This document shows, one piece after another, positions 41,552-50,702 of a DNA stretch of 64,000 bases. Under the pieces are notes generated by a model, which saw only the letters and a list, made by a program, of their open reading frames with translations, was not told the DNA's origin and did no database searches. Each line of letters begins with the position of its first letter. The first letter of the stretch is position 1. This DNA is from M3007 sp031398055 (lineage in GTDB: Bacteria; Bacteroidota; Bacteroidia; Chitinophagales; Saprospiraceae): positions 1 to 64,000 of the forward strand of contig JANNMS010000216.1 of NCBI GenBank assembly GCA_031398055.1. The letters run 5' to 3'. The position numbers and the translations under genes were made by a program.

Positions 41552-42190
41552 ATGAACCTGCGCTGGCAACTTGCCCAATTTTTCGAAATCCGTTGGTGGA
41601 AAAACTACCTCGCCGGGCGCGACAAAACGGGGTATTTGTGTTGGAAAAAAAACTACTGGCACGTGTTTTTGGAAAAAAGCCATATCTCGCTGCCCGAAAC
41701 TGCGCAAATTTTGGACGCTGGCTGCGGCCCAGCGGGCATTTTTATGATTTTGGAAAATTACAAAACCGATGCCGTTGACCCGCTTTTGGAAAAATACGAA
41801 ACCGACTTGCCGCATTTTCAAAAAACAGATTATCCGGCGGTTCGGTTTTTTTCTGAAAAATTGGAAAAATTTAAATCAGGCACTCAATATGACTGCATTT
41901 TTTGTTTAAATGCCATCAATCATGTTGCCAATTTGGAAAGTGGTTTTGATAAATTGGTTGGATTGGCCAAGCCTAGCGGCACCCTCGCAGTTTCGGTGGA
42001 CGCGCACCGCTACGATTTTTTAAAGAAAATTTTTCAATGGATTCCGGGCGATGTTTTGCATCCGCACCAATTCAATTTGGAAGAATATCAGGAAATGCTG
42101 ACCCGCCGTGGCTGCAAAATTGAGCGGACAATTTTGGTGAAACGCGAGGCGATTTTTGACTATTTTTTGATTGTGGCAGCAAAAGTTTGA
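41552..42190 (+). CDS. Class I SAM-dependent methyltransferase
   Basis: A 212-residue methyltransferase. ILDAGCGPAGIFMIL is the SAM-binding motif I; AVDPLLEKY has the acidic end of strand 2; YDCIFCLNAINHVANLESGF is motif post-II, and SGTLAVSVDAHRY the strand-5 region. The substrate is unknown. It faces the rod operon: its 3' end is 12 nt from that of mrdA. The protein starts with a WWKNYLA-rich N-terminus often seen in Bacteroidota members of this group. Confidence 0.85.
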   Translation: MNLRWQLAQFFEIRWWKNYLAGRDKTGYLCWKKNYWHVFLEKSHISLPETAQILDAGCGPAGIFMILENYKTDAVDPLLEKYETDLPHFQKTDYPAVRFFSEKLEKFKSGTQYDCIFCLNAINHVANLESGFDKLVGLAKPSGTLAVSVDAHRYDFLKKIFQWIPGDVLHPHQFNLEEYQEMLTRRGCKIERTILVKREAIFDYFLIVAAKV

Positions 42191-42202
42191 ACCACCAAAT
42201 TT

Positions 42203-44200
42203 TTATTTTTTCAACTTGTTTTTTGTGTTCGGAAGGTCGCCCGGTTGCGGCGTTTGATTGGGCAAATTATCGGGCGTGTCGCTCGGAATTCCTTTTGGAT
42301 CGGGCAAAGTATCTCGCACTGTGGGTTGAGGCAAAGCAGCGGCGGCGGCTTCCAATTCTTTGTTTTTCAGGAATTTTTCAATCAAATTGGCTTTGAACAT
42401 CCGTTCTTCCATCGGTTTTCGGGATGGGTCAATCGCTCCTTTCAAATATTTTTCAATCATCAAACTGGCAATCGGCGCGGCATAAGTTGAGCCCCAGGTT
42501 GCATTTTCGACAAAAACGGCGATGGCAATTTTTGGGTTTTCCTTCGGCGCAAACGCAAAAAACACGGAGTGGTCGTCGCCGTGCGGATTTTGTGAGGTGC
42601 CCGTTTTCCCGCAAACTTGAATGTCTGCGATGGCGCATGACCGAGCCGTGCCCCGCGAAACGCAACCAGCCATGCCTTCCACGACGAGGTCAAAATATCG
42701 CTGGTCAATGTTGACTTTCCTTTTTTGCCGATATTTTAAAGGAATCGGGGTGCGGTCTTTGAATTCTTTGGCCAAATGTGGTGGGTACCAATAACCCCGA
42801 TTGGCGATGCATGCCGCGAGATTGGCCATTTGGATGGTCGTCAATTGCAGTTCGCCTTGCCCGATGCCGCAGGACATGATGGTCGGCGAGCGCCAGCCGC
42901 CGAGTTTTTTTGGGTAAAGTTTGTCATAATAAGCGGTCGTCGGGAAGCCGCCGGGGCTTTCGCCGGGAAAATCAACGCCCAATTTTTCCCCAAAACCAAA
43001 CTCGTGCATGTAATGATTTAAGGTGTCCAAACCCAGCGCGGCACTGGTGAAACCAAATTTGTCAATGATATTTCGGTATTCGGACATGAAAAAAGTATTG
43101 CACGAAAATGCAATTGCATCTTCGACGCCGTTTAAATGGCCGCTGTGGTGACATTTGTAAACCCGACCGGCATACGGATAACCGCCTCCACAATTGAAAC
43201 CCGCATTTGGATCCAAAGTCCCAACCTGCATCCCGATGAGAGAAACGACCGATTTAAAAATGGAACCGGGCGGATATTTTGCCATCACCGAGCGGTCGAA
43301 AAAGGGTTTCAGCGGGTGTGTGAGGAGTTGGGAATAAACTTTTCCGCGGTCTGCGGTCAAAGTCAGTAGGTTTGGGTCGTAACTCGGTGCCGAAATCATG
43401 GCGAGGATTTCACCCGTTTTTGGTTCGATGGCAACGATTGCGCCGGTTTTGTTTTGCAAAAGTTGCTCGCCGTAAAGTTGCAAATCAATATCCAACGACG
43501 AAACCAAATCGCTGCCAGAAACAGCGGCAGTGTCTTGTTCGCCTTTTTTGTACTTGTCAACGATGCGGCCAAAATTGTCTTTCAACAAATAGTTTGCGCC
43601 TTTTTTGCCGCGCAAAGTTTTTTCATATTCTTTTTCAATGCCCGCCTCGCCGATGTAATCTCCAGCAATGTAAACGTCTTTTTCTCGTGCGATGTCGTCG
43701 GGGCCGGCCTCGTTGATAAATCCCAAAACGTGCGCCCCGACGTGGTACGGATAGCCTCGGATGTTCCTGATTTGGACAAAAAAACCGGGAAATTCAAAAA
43801 GACTTTCTTGCAAACGGGCATAAGTTTCGACGGGGATTTTTTTCAAAAAAACAAAAGGCACTTTTTTGGAAAACCTTCCTGTGGCGAAGTCTTTTTTGAG
43901 GTTTTCTTTAAATTCTGTTTTTGAAATATTGAGCAGGTGGCAAAATTTCGAGGTGTCCATGCCCGGTTTGATCTGGTTGTAAGTCACCATCAAATCGTAC
44001 ATGGCGTTATTATTTACAATCAAATGGTTTTTTCTGTCAAAAACGAGGCCGCGAGAGGGGTATGCCGTCAGTTTATCAATAGTCGTTGCGTCGGCGCGCA
44101 ACCGGTAGGATGGGTCAAAAACTTGGAGTTGCGCGGCTTTAAAAGTGAGGACAAAAGCCGCCAGAATGAACATGATCCGGATATTTCTTTGACGATCCAT
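42203..44200 (-). CDS. mrdA: Penicillin-binding protein 2
   Basis: A 665-residue class B PBP, the cell-elongation transpeptidase. One N-terminal membrane anchor (about residues 8-26), a dimerisation domain (YPSRGLVFDRKN and on), and the transpeptidase domain with Ser313-x-x-Lys316 (PPGSIFKS), a Ser-x-Asn (FSCNTFF) and Lys-Thr-Gly (VCGKTGTSQNPHG). The C-terminal 50 residues are Pro/Asp/Asn-rich. It is last in the mreB-mreC-mreD-mrdA operon; rodA, often next, is absent here. The gap to mreD is filled by a tandem/inverted repeat. Confidence 0.95.
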   Translation of the reverse strand: MDRQRNIRIMFILAAFVLTFKAAQLQVFDPSYRLRADATTIDKLTAYPSRGLVFDRKNHLIVNNNAMYDLMVTYNQIKPGMDTSKFCHLLNISKTEFKENLKKDFATGRFSKKVPFVFLKKIPVETYARLQESLFEFPGFFVQIRNIRGYPYHVGAHVLGFINEAGPDDIAREKDVYIAGDYIGEAGIEKEYEKTLRGKKGANYLLKDNFGRIVDKYKKGEQDTAAVSGSDLVSSLDIDLQLYGEQLLQNKTGAIVAIEPKTGEILAMISAPSYDPNLLTLTADRGKVYSQLLTHPLKPFFDRSVMAKYPPGSIFKSVVSLIGMQVGTLDPNAGFNCGGGYPYAGRVYKCHHSGHLNGVEDAIAFSCNTFFMSEYRNIIDKFGFTSAALGLDTLNHYMHEFGFGEKLGVDFPGESPGGFPTTAYYDKLYPKKLGGWRSPTIMSCGIGQGELQLTTIQMANLAACIANRGYWYPPHLAKEFKDRTPIPLKYRQKRKVNIDQRYFDLVVEGMAGCVSRGTARSCAIADIQVCGKTGTSQNPHGDDHSVFFAFAPKENPKIAIAVFVENATWGSTYAAPIASLMIEKYLKGAIDPSRKPMEERMFKANLIEKFLKNKELEAAAAALPQPTVRDTLPDPKGIPSDTPDNLPNQTPQPGDLPNTKNKLKK

Positions 44201-44207
44201 TGGATTT

Positions 44208-44301
44208 GTTATTGGGGAATTAGTTATTGGGGAAATGGTTATTGGGGAATTAGTTATTGGGAAATAACCATTTCCCCAATAACCATTTCCCCAATAACCA
44301 A
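44208..44301. repeat. 15-bp tandem repeat with inverted copies inside the rod operon
   Basis: Four direct copies of GTTATTGGGGAATTA-like units (44208, 44223, 44238, 44253) are followed by two inverted copies (about 44268-44300), so the array folds into a long hairpin. It occupies the mreD-mrdA gap and shares its word with 14.4, 15.3 and 27.7 kb. Confidence 0.88.
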
Positions 44302-44302
44302 C

Positions 44303-44824
44303 TCACCGTTTAGGATTTACAAGCAAAACAAAAACGACAGCAAAAATCATAGAAAGTCCCCAAGCCGAGATGGTTTTTAATAAAATTCTACCAAAATAAA
44401 CAAAAGTGAACGAGTCCACCGAAAAATACCAAAACAGGTGTAAAAAGAAAAACAAACCTGCGACCTGGAAATACCAATTGAAACCAAAATAACTGGGCGC
44501 GGGGATCATTTCTTTTCCCGAAAAACCGCCGCGCGGTTGAAAACCCATGACAATTACTTTTCGCATGAAACCCGACCAAGCACCCGCACTGGCATGAACG
44601 CCCGGAGAATTATAAAAAAAATCAACGACCAAACCGATAGAAAATCCCAATGCCACGGAAAATGCGGTTGGAATTTCGATGGGCAAAAACAAGATGAAAA
44701 GCGGGTAAATAAAAATATTGAACCACTCGCCTGCATAAAGCGTGATTTGCTTTAAAATCAGTGCCTGCACCAGCACCAAAATGATAAATCTGTAAAGATT
44801 TGGAAAAAGGTTTGTGCTATTCAT
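44303..44824 (-). CDS. mreD: Rod shape-determining protein MreD
   Basis: A 173-residue inner-membrane protein with five predicted helices (for example LYRFIILVLVQALILKQI, FIYPLFILFLPIEI and FSVALGFSIGLVVDFFY), the usual topology and size of MreD. It overlaps the mreC gene by eight bases, which supports the identification since sequence conservation in MreD is low. It works with MreB, MreC, RodA and PBP2 in the elongasome. Confidence 0.88.
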   Translation of the reverse strand: MNSTNLFPNLYRFIILVLVQALILKQITLYAGEWFNIFIYPLFILFLPIEIPTAFSVALGFSIGLVVDFFYNSPGVHASAGAWSGFMRKVIVMGFQPRGGFSGKEMIPAPSYFGFNWYFQVAGLFFFLHLFWYFSVDSFTFVYFGRILLKTISAWGLSMIFAVVFVLLVNPKR

Positions 44825-45674
44825 TGTTCAAAGCCTTTTTTTGGAGCGAGTCAATTTGGGGTTGGAATAGGTTTTCGATGACGCGGATGTAATCTGTTTT
44901 GGCCAAATCGTGGCTTAGTTTTACAGAAATCGAGTAAAAATTGCTGCCCGATGGAATCGAATCTTTCACCACCGTGCCCACCATAATTCCTTTTGGAAAC
45001 ATGGCGGAATATCCGCTGGTGACTACTGTGTCGCCCGGATTTACGGTCACGTGTTTTGGGATGTCGGTCAAGGTCATCACCTCTGGGTCGCCGCCGTCCC
45101 AAATCAGTGAACCGAAAAACCCTTGTCTTTTCAAAGAAGCAGAAATGCGCGTTTGGCGGTGCAAAAGCGACATCACCATCGCAAAATCGCTGGAAGTGTA
45201 ACGCACGATTCCGACCAAACCTTGGGTTGAAACCACGCCCATATTTGGATGGATGCCCTGTTTTTCGCCGCGATTGATGGTCAGCCAATTGTTCCGGTTC
45301 GCGATGGAATTGGAAACAACCTCCGCGCCGATGAACCGAAATTGTGGGACGGCAATTTTGCCGCGCACAGAATCTATATTTACCAAATACGAAGTGTCGC
45401 GCTGAAAAACACGGATGTTTTTGGCGTTGTCGAGTTCGGTTTGGACTTGGAACAGGTGAAATTCGAGGGATTTCAACGAATCTGCGGCGTCAAAATAGCG
45501 GTCAATTTTGGCACGACGCGCGGCCTGTGCTTGATTGAAAAGCATGGAAGTGTGGGCGAAAATGCCGTTCTGCCGGTCGTTGAAATTGATGATGAGGTAA
45601 AAACAAAATGCCTCCAACACGACCAAAGCTACGAACCCGCCATTTCGGATGAGCAGTTGCAGGAGGTTGTTCAT
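44817..45674 (-). CDS. mreC: Rod shape-determining protein MreC
   Basis: A 285-residue protein with one N-terminal membrane helix (GGFVALVVLEAFCFYLII), a coiled-coil stretch (about 45-100) and a periplasmic beta domain containing NWLTINRGEKQGIHPNMGVVSTQGLVGIV, the family signature, and DTVVTSGYSAMFPKGIMVGTV. It bridges MreB to PBP2. It follows mreB after an 84-nt gap with a palindrome and overlaps mreD. Confidence 0.93.
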   Translation of the reverse strand: MNNLLQLLIRNGGFVALVVLEAFCFYLIINFNDRQNGIFAHTSMLFNQAQAARRAKIDRYFDAADSLKSLEFHLFQVQTELDNAKNIRVFQRDTSYLVNIDSVRGKIAVPQFRFIGAEVVSNSIANRNNWLTINRGEKQGIHPNMGVVSTQGLVGIVRYTSSDFAMVMSLLHRQTRISASLKRQGFFGSLIWDGGDPEVMTLTDIPKHVTVNPGDTVVTSGYSAMFPKGIMVGTVVKDSIPSGSNFYSISVKLSHDLAKTDYIRVIENLFQPQIDSLQKKALNNE

Positions 45675-45698
45675 TGCGAGAAATGATATTGGTGGACA

Positions 45699-45750
45699 TT
45701 GAGATATTGAGATATTGTGAGATAATATCCCAATATCTCAATATCCAAAT
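45699..45750. repeat. GATATTGA-word palindrome between mreB and mreC
   Basis: GATATTGAGATATTG (45703-45717) is exactly inverted at 45731-45745, with further GATATTG-like words either side. It lies inside the rod operon, so it is not simply the end of a transcript. Confidence 0.75.
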
Positions 45751-45758
45751 ATCCCATT

Positions 45759-46787
45759 TTAAACGCTTTTTCTGTCAATCAAAAAAGAATAGTGGGGGTT
45801 TTTCAAAGCCATTCCGGTGCCTCGGACGACTGCGCGGAGCGGGTCGTCGGCGACGTGGACATTCAATTTTGTTTTTGCTTCCAGTCGTTTGTCAAGGCCG
45901 CGCAACAATGCACCGCCGCCTGTCAAATACAAACCTGTCCGGTAAATATCGGAGGCCAATTCTGGCGGGGTGAGTTCGAGGGCGCGGAGCACGGCATCTT
46001 CGATTTTTGAAATTGATTTGTCCAAAGCGTAAGCAATTTCTTGGTAACTCACTTTGATTTGCTTTGGGATACCGGTCATCAAATCGCGGCCATTTACGGC
46101 ATAATCGGGTGGCGGGTTTTCCAATTCGTGGAGTGCCGAACCGACATTGATTTTGATTTGCTCGGCGGTGCGCTCGCCGATGAGGATATTGTGTTCGCGT
46201 TTCATGTAAGAAACGATGTCGCTGGTCAATTCATCGCCTGCGATTCGAATGGATTGGTCGCAAACGATGCCCGAAAGCGCAATGACTGCAATTTCCGTCG
46301 TGCCGCCGCCGATGTCAATAATCATGTTGCCAATCGGTTCTTCGACATTCAAACCGATGCCGAGTGCGGCGGCCATCGGCTCGTGTATCAAGTAAGTTTC
46401 CTTGCTGTCAACGTGGTCGGCGGAATCAAAAACGGCGCGTTTTTCAACTTCCGTGATGCCGGAAGGAATGCAAATCACCATTTTCAAATGACTGAAAAAA
46501 CTATTTTTTCGGCCAACCATCCGAATCATGCCTTCAATCATGGCTTCGGCGGCTTTAAAATCGGCAATCACGCCGTCTTTTAACGGACGGACGGTTTTGA
46601 TATCGTCGTGGGTTTTCTCGTGCATTTGCATCGCGCGCATCCCGACGGCGATAGTAACATCGGTTTTGCGATTGATGGCAACGATGGAAGGTTCGTCAAC
46701 GACAACCACATCATCCACCATAATTAAAGTATTTGCGGTGCCGAGGTCAATGGCTAATTCTTGTTTGAAAAACTTGAAAAAGTTCAA
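45759..46787 (-). CDS. mreB: Rod shape-determining protein MreB
   Basis: A 342-residue actin homologue: LAIDLGTANTLI (phosphate 1), IDIGGGTTEIAVIALSG (phosphate 2), and YLTGGGALLRGLDKRL (adenosine-binding) are clear. It polymerises under the membrane and guides lateral wall synthesis. First gene of the operon, with a -7 element at 46839. In an order whose cells are often filamentous or rod-shaped, this fits a rod morphology. Confidence 0.97.
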   Translation of the reverse strand: MNFFKFFKQELAIDLGTANTLIMVDDVVVVDEPSIVAINRKTDVTIAVGMRAMQMHEKTHDDIKTVRPLKDGVIADFKAAEAMIEGMIRMVGRKNSFFSHLKMVICIPSGITEVEKRAVFDSADHVDSKETYLIHEPMAAALGIGLNVEEPIGNMIIDIGGGTTEIAVIALSGIVCDQSIRIAGDELTSDIVSYMKREHNILIGERTAEQIKINVGSALHELENPPPDYAVNGRDLMTGIPKQIKVSYQEIAYALDKSISKIEDAVLRALELTPPELASDIYRTGLYLTGGGALLRGLDKRLEAKTKLNVHVADDPLRAVVRGTGMALKNPHYSFLIDRKSV

Positions 46788-46838
46788 GGTGACTTAGTAT
46801 TTAAAGTAAATTGGATAATTTTTTGAGCAGAAATCGCG

Positions 46839-46846
46839 CAAAACTA
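46839..46846 (-). promoter_or_regulatory. Bacteroidota -7 element for the mre operon
   Basis: CAAAACTA (minus-strand TAGTTTTG) lies 51 nt upstream of the mreB start. Confidence 0.5.
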
Positions 46847-46919
46847 AGCAGGCTTGTGGGGAAACCGTCTTTTATTTAAAAAAAAACAGTTAAATTTTGT
46901 AAGGTTTGAGACAAGTAGC

Positions 46920-46975
46920 GGGGCGGATTTTAGAAAAGACATTTATTAAAAAAATGTCTTTTCTGGTTGCGCCCC
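46920..46975. terminator. Nested hairpin after glyA
   Basis: GGGGCG (46920-46925) pairs with CGCCCC (46970-46975) outside an exact 13-bp stem (46932-46944 with 46952-46964). It stands 10 nt after the end of glyA on the minus strand and separates it from the mre operon. Confidence 0.75.
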
Positions 46976-46984
46976 AAAATTGAT

Positions 46985-48262
46985 TTATGACTTTGCTTTC
47001 GAATACAAAGGGAAATTTTTCATAAATTTTGTCACTTGCCGATGCATCGTTTTTTGAAATTTTTCATCCGTCGGGCGTTGCAAAACCTCGTCCATCCATT
47101 CCACAACTTGCAAACAATCTGCCACGCCCAAACCGCGCGTCGTGATGGCCGCCGAGCCAATTCGAATGCCAGAAGAAACCATCGGTGGCTGAGGATCGAA
47201 CGGGATCATATTTTTATTGACGGTAATTCCGGCGAGGCCAAGAGCGGCATCTGCAACTTTTCCTGTCAAATTTTTAGAACGCAAATCAATGAGCATCAAA
47301 TGGTTGTCCGTTCCGCCGGAGACAATTTGATAGCCGCGCCGGACAAATTCTGTGGCCATGGCCTGCGCGTTTTCCACCACTTTTTTGCAGTAAATTTTGT
47401 ATTCTGGCTGCAAATTTTCCCCAAAACCAATTGCTTTTGCTGCGATAACGTGTTCGAGTGGACCGCCCTGCATTCCCGGAAAAACGCCCGAATCCAAAAT
47501 TGCAGACATTTTTATCGGCGTCCCTTTTTTGGTCGTGCGACCCCAGGGATTTTCAAAATCATTGCCCATCATAATTAAACCGCCGCGCGGGCCGCGCAAA
47601 GTTTTGTGGGTCGTGCTCGAAACGATGTGGCAGTGCGGCATCGGATCGTTCAATAATTTTGAAGCAATCAGGCCAGCGGGGTGGGCGATGTCGGCCAAAA
47701 GCAATGCGCCGACGGCATCCGCGATTTTTCGAAAACGTTCAAAATCCCAATCTCTGGAATAAGCAGATGCGCCGCAGATGATCATTTTTGGCCGGTGCTC
47801 GTGGGCAAGTTTTTCGACCTTGTCCATGTCAATCAGCCCTGTTTCCTGCTCGACTCCGTAAAAAACTGGTTGGTAAACTTTGCCCGAATAATTGACCGAC
47901 GAGCCGTGCGACAAATGGCCGCCGTGAGAAAGGTCAAAGCCCAAAATGGTGTCGCCCGGCTGCAAACAGGCCAAAAAAACCGCTGCATTTGCCTGCGCCC
48001 CGGAGTGGGGTTGGACGTTTGCCCAAGCCGCGCCGAAAAGTTCTTTCAAACGGTCAATTGCCAATTGTTCTATTTCGTCCACGACCTCGCAGCCGCCGTA
48101 ATACCTGCGACCGGGATAGCCCTCGGCGTATTTATTGGTCAGACAACTGCCCATCGCGGCGATGACATTTTGGCTCGTAAAATTTTCGGAAGCGATGAGT
48201 TCGAGGCCGTCGCGTTGGCGGGCGAGTTCTTTTTTGATGAGTTGAAAAACTACGTCTTGCAT
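46985..48262 (-). CDS. glyA: Serine hydroxymethyltransferase
   Basis: A 425-residue PLP enzyme that interconverts serine and glycine and charges tetrahydrofolate. Motifs include ELIASENFTSQNV at the start, YAEGYPGRRYYGGCEVVDEIE, the PLP-pocket ADIAHPAGLIA, and STTHKTLRGPRGG, whose Lys binds PLP. Length is normal. A single-gene unit with its own -7 element and terminator. Confidence 0.97.
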   Translation of the reverse strand: MQDVVFQLIKKELARQRDGLELIASENFTSQNVIAAMGSCLTNKYAEGYPGRRYYGGCEVVDEIEQLAIDRLKELFGAAWANVQPHSGAQANAAVFLACLQPGDTILGFDLSHGGHLSHGSSVNYSGKVYQPVFYGVEQETGLIDMDKVEKLAHEHRPKMIICGASAYSRDWDFERFRKIADAVGALLLADIAHPAGLIASKLLNDPMPHCHIVSSTTHKTLRGPRGGLIMMGNDFENPWGRTTKKGTPIKMSAILDSGVFPGMQGGPLEHVIAAKAIGFGENLQPEYKIYCKKVVENAQAMATEFVRRGYQIVSGGTDNHLMLIDLRSKNLTGKVADAALGLAGITVNKNMIPFDPQPPMVSSGIRIGSAAITTRGLGVADCLQVVEWMDEVLQRPTDEKFQKTMHRQVTKFMKNFPLYSKAKS

Positions 48263-48288
48263 TTATTTTTGGTTGAAATTTTGGGGGG

Positions 48289-48296
48289 CAAAAGTA
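48289..48296 (-). promoter_or_regulatory. glyA: Bacteroidota -7 element for glyA
   Basis: CAAAAGTA (minus-strand TACTTTTG) lies 26 nt upstream of the start at 48262. Confidence 0.5.
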
Positions 48297-48323
48297 GTGA
48301 AATTGAACTTCGGTTTGAGCGAA

Positions 48324-49517
48324 TTATTTAGGTTGGATTTCCAAAAAAACATCAAAACCCAAAATGCCATGCCCGACCAAAATTTGCACCGAATCGCCGG
48401 CGGTTATTTTTTCCCACTCCTCGTTTTTGATTGAAAACCGTTTTTCTTTTCCGTCAAAATCCAAAAAAAGGTATCGCTGGTTTTTTGCACCGCTGGTTTT
48501 TTGGTTGGCATAAAATCTTTGGGAAACCACATTTTTTTTGGCTGTCCGATGATTGAAAATGACGGAAAAGGCAAGCGTGGCAAAAATGCCAACCACATAA
48601 ACTCTCAAAATTAATTTTGAACGAAGGTTAGTCTGTATTTTAAAAAATTCGGTTAAATGGGTTTTTAAAAAATCCATCAGTATCCAACCCAACAAAAATC
48701 CACCCGCTGTAAAAATCAACCAAAATTTAAATTCCTCGACTAGCCGCGAAAAAAAAGGCCGGTCGAGGAAAAACACACCAAAAAAACCGCCAATCATTAG
48801 CACCGAAAAAAGGTTGTCCAACCTGTTCTCGCCCACAGACCAGGTCGAGAATTGTTGGGTTTTGGCATTGCTCAAATTTTTGTTCAAATAAACCCCCAAA
48901 CCGAAAAGCAGGGCAAAAAAAACTACGATGCAGGGCAAATTATACAAAAATTCATGGCTCCAAATGGGTGTGTCCCCTGCAAAAACCATGGGCAGTAGGC
49001 TCAAAAACATCAGAATCACAAACAAAACAATGATACTTCTGAATTTTTTATCGGAAGCCCATTTTGAGCCGATGTCGTGGCTATTCGCACCTTTTTGGCC
49101 GAAAGCAAGGATCATGGCACTCGCCAAACCGAGGACAAAGACAATTATCAATACCAAAAAAGGCATTTTAATCCATCCATATTTTCCCAAAAGGCATAAA
49201 ATGAACGAACCAACTGCCATCATACCGCAAATCCACAAAATTCGCCACCGTACTTTTGGGTTTTCGGGCAAGTTTTCGGAGGTTGTGGCTTGCGGCATCA
49301 CCTCAAAATCTTCGGCAAAAGTTTCTAATTCGGATTCCTTTTCCAATTTGTCGAGCCGGAATTTCATGTTCAAAAAACCGACCAGCATCAAAATCACCGC
49401 CAGCCAGCCAAAAACATGGTGTGCCCAGCCCTGCAAATTCCAAATAATTGCCATCAGCCCAGCACCGACAGTAATTAATATGAAGGGCGTTTTCAGGAGT
49501 TTCCAGTAAAATTTCAT
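48324..49517 (-). CDS. Uncharacterised polytopic membrane protein
   Basis: Not recognised. 397 residues with about eight hydrophobic helices (for example PFILITVGAGLMAIIWNL, VFGWLAVILMLVGFL, PFLVLIIVFVLGLASAMILAF, SIIVLFVILMFLSLLPMVF and LIFTAGGFLLGWILMDFL). An acidic cytoplasmic loop (about 55-90) separates the second and third helices. The last 85 residues after the final helix are soluble, with beta-strand pattern (RYLFLDFDGKEKRFSIKNEEW, DSVQILVGHGILGFDVFLEI), probably periplasmic. It lies between thiolase and glyA on the same strand, 6 nt after the thiolase stop, so it may share that transcript. Confidence 0.7.
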   Translation of the reverse strand: MKFYWKLLKTPFILITVGAGLMAIIWNLQGWAHHVFGWLAVILMLVGFLNMKFRLDKLEKESELETFAEDFEVMPQATTSENLPENPKVRWRILWICGMMAVGSFILCLLGKYGWIKMPFLVLIIVFVLGLASAMILAFGQKGANSHDIGSKWASDKKFRSIIVLFVILMFLSLLPMVFAGDTPIWSHEFLYNLPCIVVFFALLFGLGVYLNKNLSNAKTQQFSTWSVGENRLDNLFSVLMIGGFFGVFFLDRPFFSRLVEEFKFWLIFTAGGFLLGWILMDFLKTHLTEFFKIQTNLRSKLILRVYVVGIFATLAFSVIFNHRTAKKNVVSQRFYANQKTSGAKNQRYLFLDFDGKEKRFSIKNEEWEKITAGDSVQILVGHGILGFDVFLEIQPK

Positions 49518-49523
49518 GGGAAA

Positions 49524-50702
49524 TCAGACTTTTTCAATCACAATCGCCGTCGCCCCGCCCCCGCCGTTGCAAATTGTGGCCAAACCGAGCGACCCGTTTT
49601 TGTGGTTCAAAACATTTGCCAAAGTCGTAACAATCCGCGCGCCCGACGCGCCGAGCGGATGGCCGAGCGAAACCGCCCCGCCAAAAACATTGGTTTTCGC
49701 GTGGTCCACGTTCAAAACCTGCTCGAAAGCCAAAGTCACCACCGAAAACGCCTCGTTCACCTCGAAAAAATCAATGTCCGAAAGTTTTGCTTTTGCCATT
49801 TTCAGCGCTTTTGGCGCGGCTTTCGTGGGCGAAGTCGTGAACCATTCCGGTTCCTGTTCGGCGTCGGCGAAGCCACGGATTTTTGCGATCGGGTGCAGTC
49901 CAAATTTTTTCACCGCCGCTGCCGAAGCCAAAATCAGGGCCGCCGCCCCGTCATTTATCGTCGAAGCATTTGCTGCCGTCACCGTTCCGTCGGCTGCGAA
50001 AACGGGGCGCAAACCGGGAATTTTGTCAAACATCACTTTCTTAAATTCCTCGTCCTCAACGATTTGCATCGGGTCGCCTTTTTTTTGCGGGATCGAAACG
50101 GGGACGATTTCGGTTTTAAAAAAACCATTTTGAGTCGCCGCCGCCGACCTTTTGTAACTTTCGACCGCAAAAGCATCCTGCGATTCGCGGCTAATTTTAT
50201 ACTTTTTTGCGGTCGCGTCGGCACAAAAACCCATCGCTTTTTGGTTGTAAACATCGGTCAAACCGTCCTTCGTCAGGCCGTCCACAATTTCGCCGTTGCC
50301 AAATTTGTAGCCGTACCGGGCATTTGGCAAATAAAAAGGGATCTGGCTCATGTTTTCCATGCCGCCCGCAACCACGATTTCATTCAAACCCAACATGATA
50401 CTTTGCGCCCCGAGAGTGATGGCTTTCATGCCCGACGCGCACACCTTATTAATTGTGGTGCAAGGAATATTGGCCGGAAGGCCTGCAAAAATCGCCGCCT
50501 GCCGCGCCGGTGCCTGCCCCAAATTGGCGGAAACGACATTGCCCATCAAGACTTCGTTGACAAATTTGGCTTCCAAACCCGCTTTTTCGAGCGCGCCGCG
50601 GATCGCCGCCGCGCCCAATTGCGTGGCCGAAACGCCCGACAAAACGCCCCCAAAACTGCCGATCGGCGTGCGGACAGCGGAACAAATGAATACTTCTTTC
50701 AT
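49524..50702 (-). CDS. Acetyl-CoA C-acyltransferase (thiolase)
   Basis: A 392-residue thiolase. The nucleophile Cys88 is in INKVCASGMKA; NEAFSVVTL, GHPLGASGARI (His near 348) and ATICNGGGGA (Cys near 378) complete the active site. It condenses two acetyl-CoA or cleaves 3-ketoacyl-CoA; sequence alone does not decide between a degradative and biosynthetic role, but the order and length resemble acetyl-CoA acetyltransferase. ATG 50702 is preferred to the longer frame, since the extra 30 residues do not belong to the fold. A near-consensus promoter word TACCTTCG is around 50752. Confidence 0.93.
   Translation of the reverse strand: MKEVFICSAVRTPIGSFGGVLSGVSATQLGAAAIRGALEKAGLEAKFVNEVLMGNVVSANLGQAPARQAAIFAGLPANIPCTTINKVCASGMKAITLGAQSIMLGLNEIVVAGGMENMSQIPFYLPNARYGYKFGNGEIVDGLTKDGLTDVYNQKAMGFCADATAKKYKISRESQDAFAVESYKRSAAATQNGFFKTEIVPVSIPQKKGDPMQIVEDEEFKKVMFDKIPGLRPVFAADGTVTAANASTINDGAAALILASAAAVKKFGLHPIAKIRGFADAEQEPEWFTTSPTKAAPKALKMAKAKLSDIDFFEVNEAFSVVTLAFEQVLNVDHAKTNVFGGAVSLGHPLGASGARIVTTLANVLNHKNGSLGLATICNGGGGATAIVIEKV

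Noticed and set aside
44208..44301. Possible CRISPR-like array
   Set aside because: Units are 15 bp, directly adjacent without spacers, and partly inverted; no cas genes are seen.
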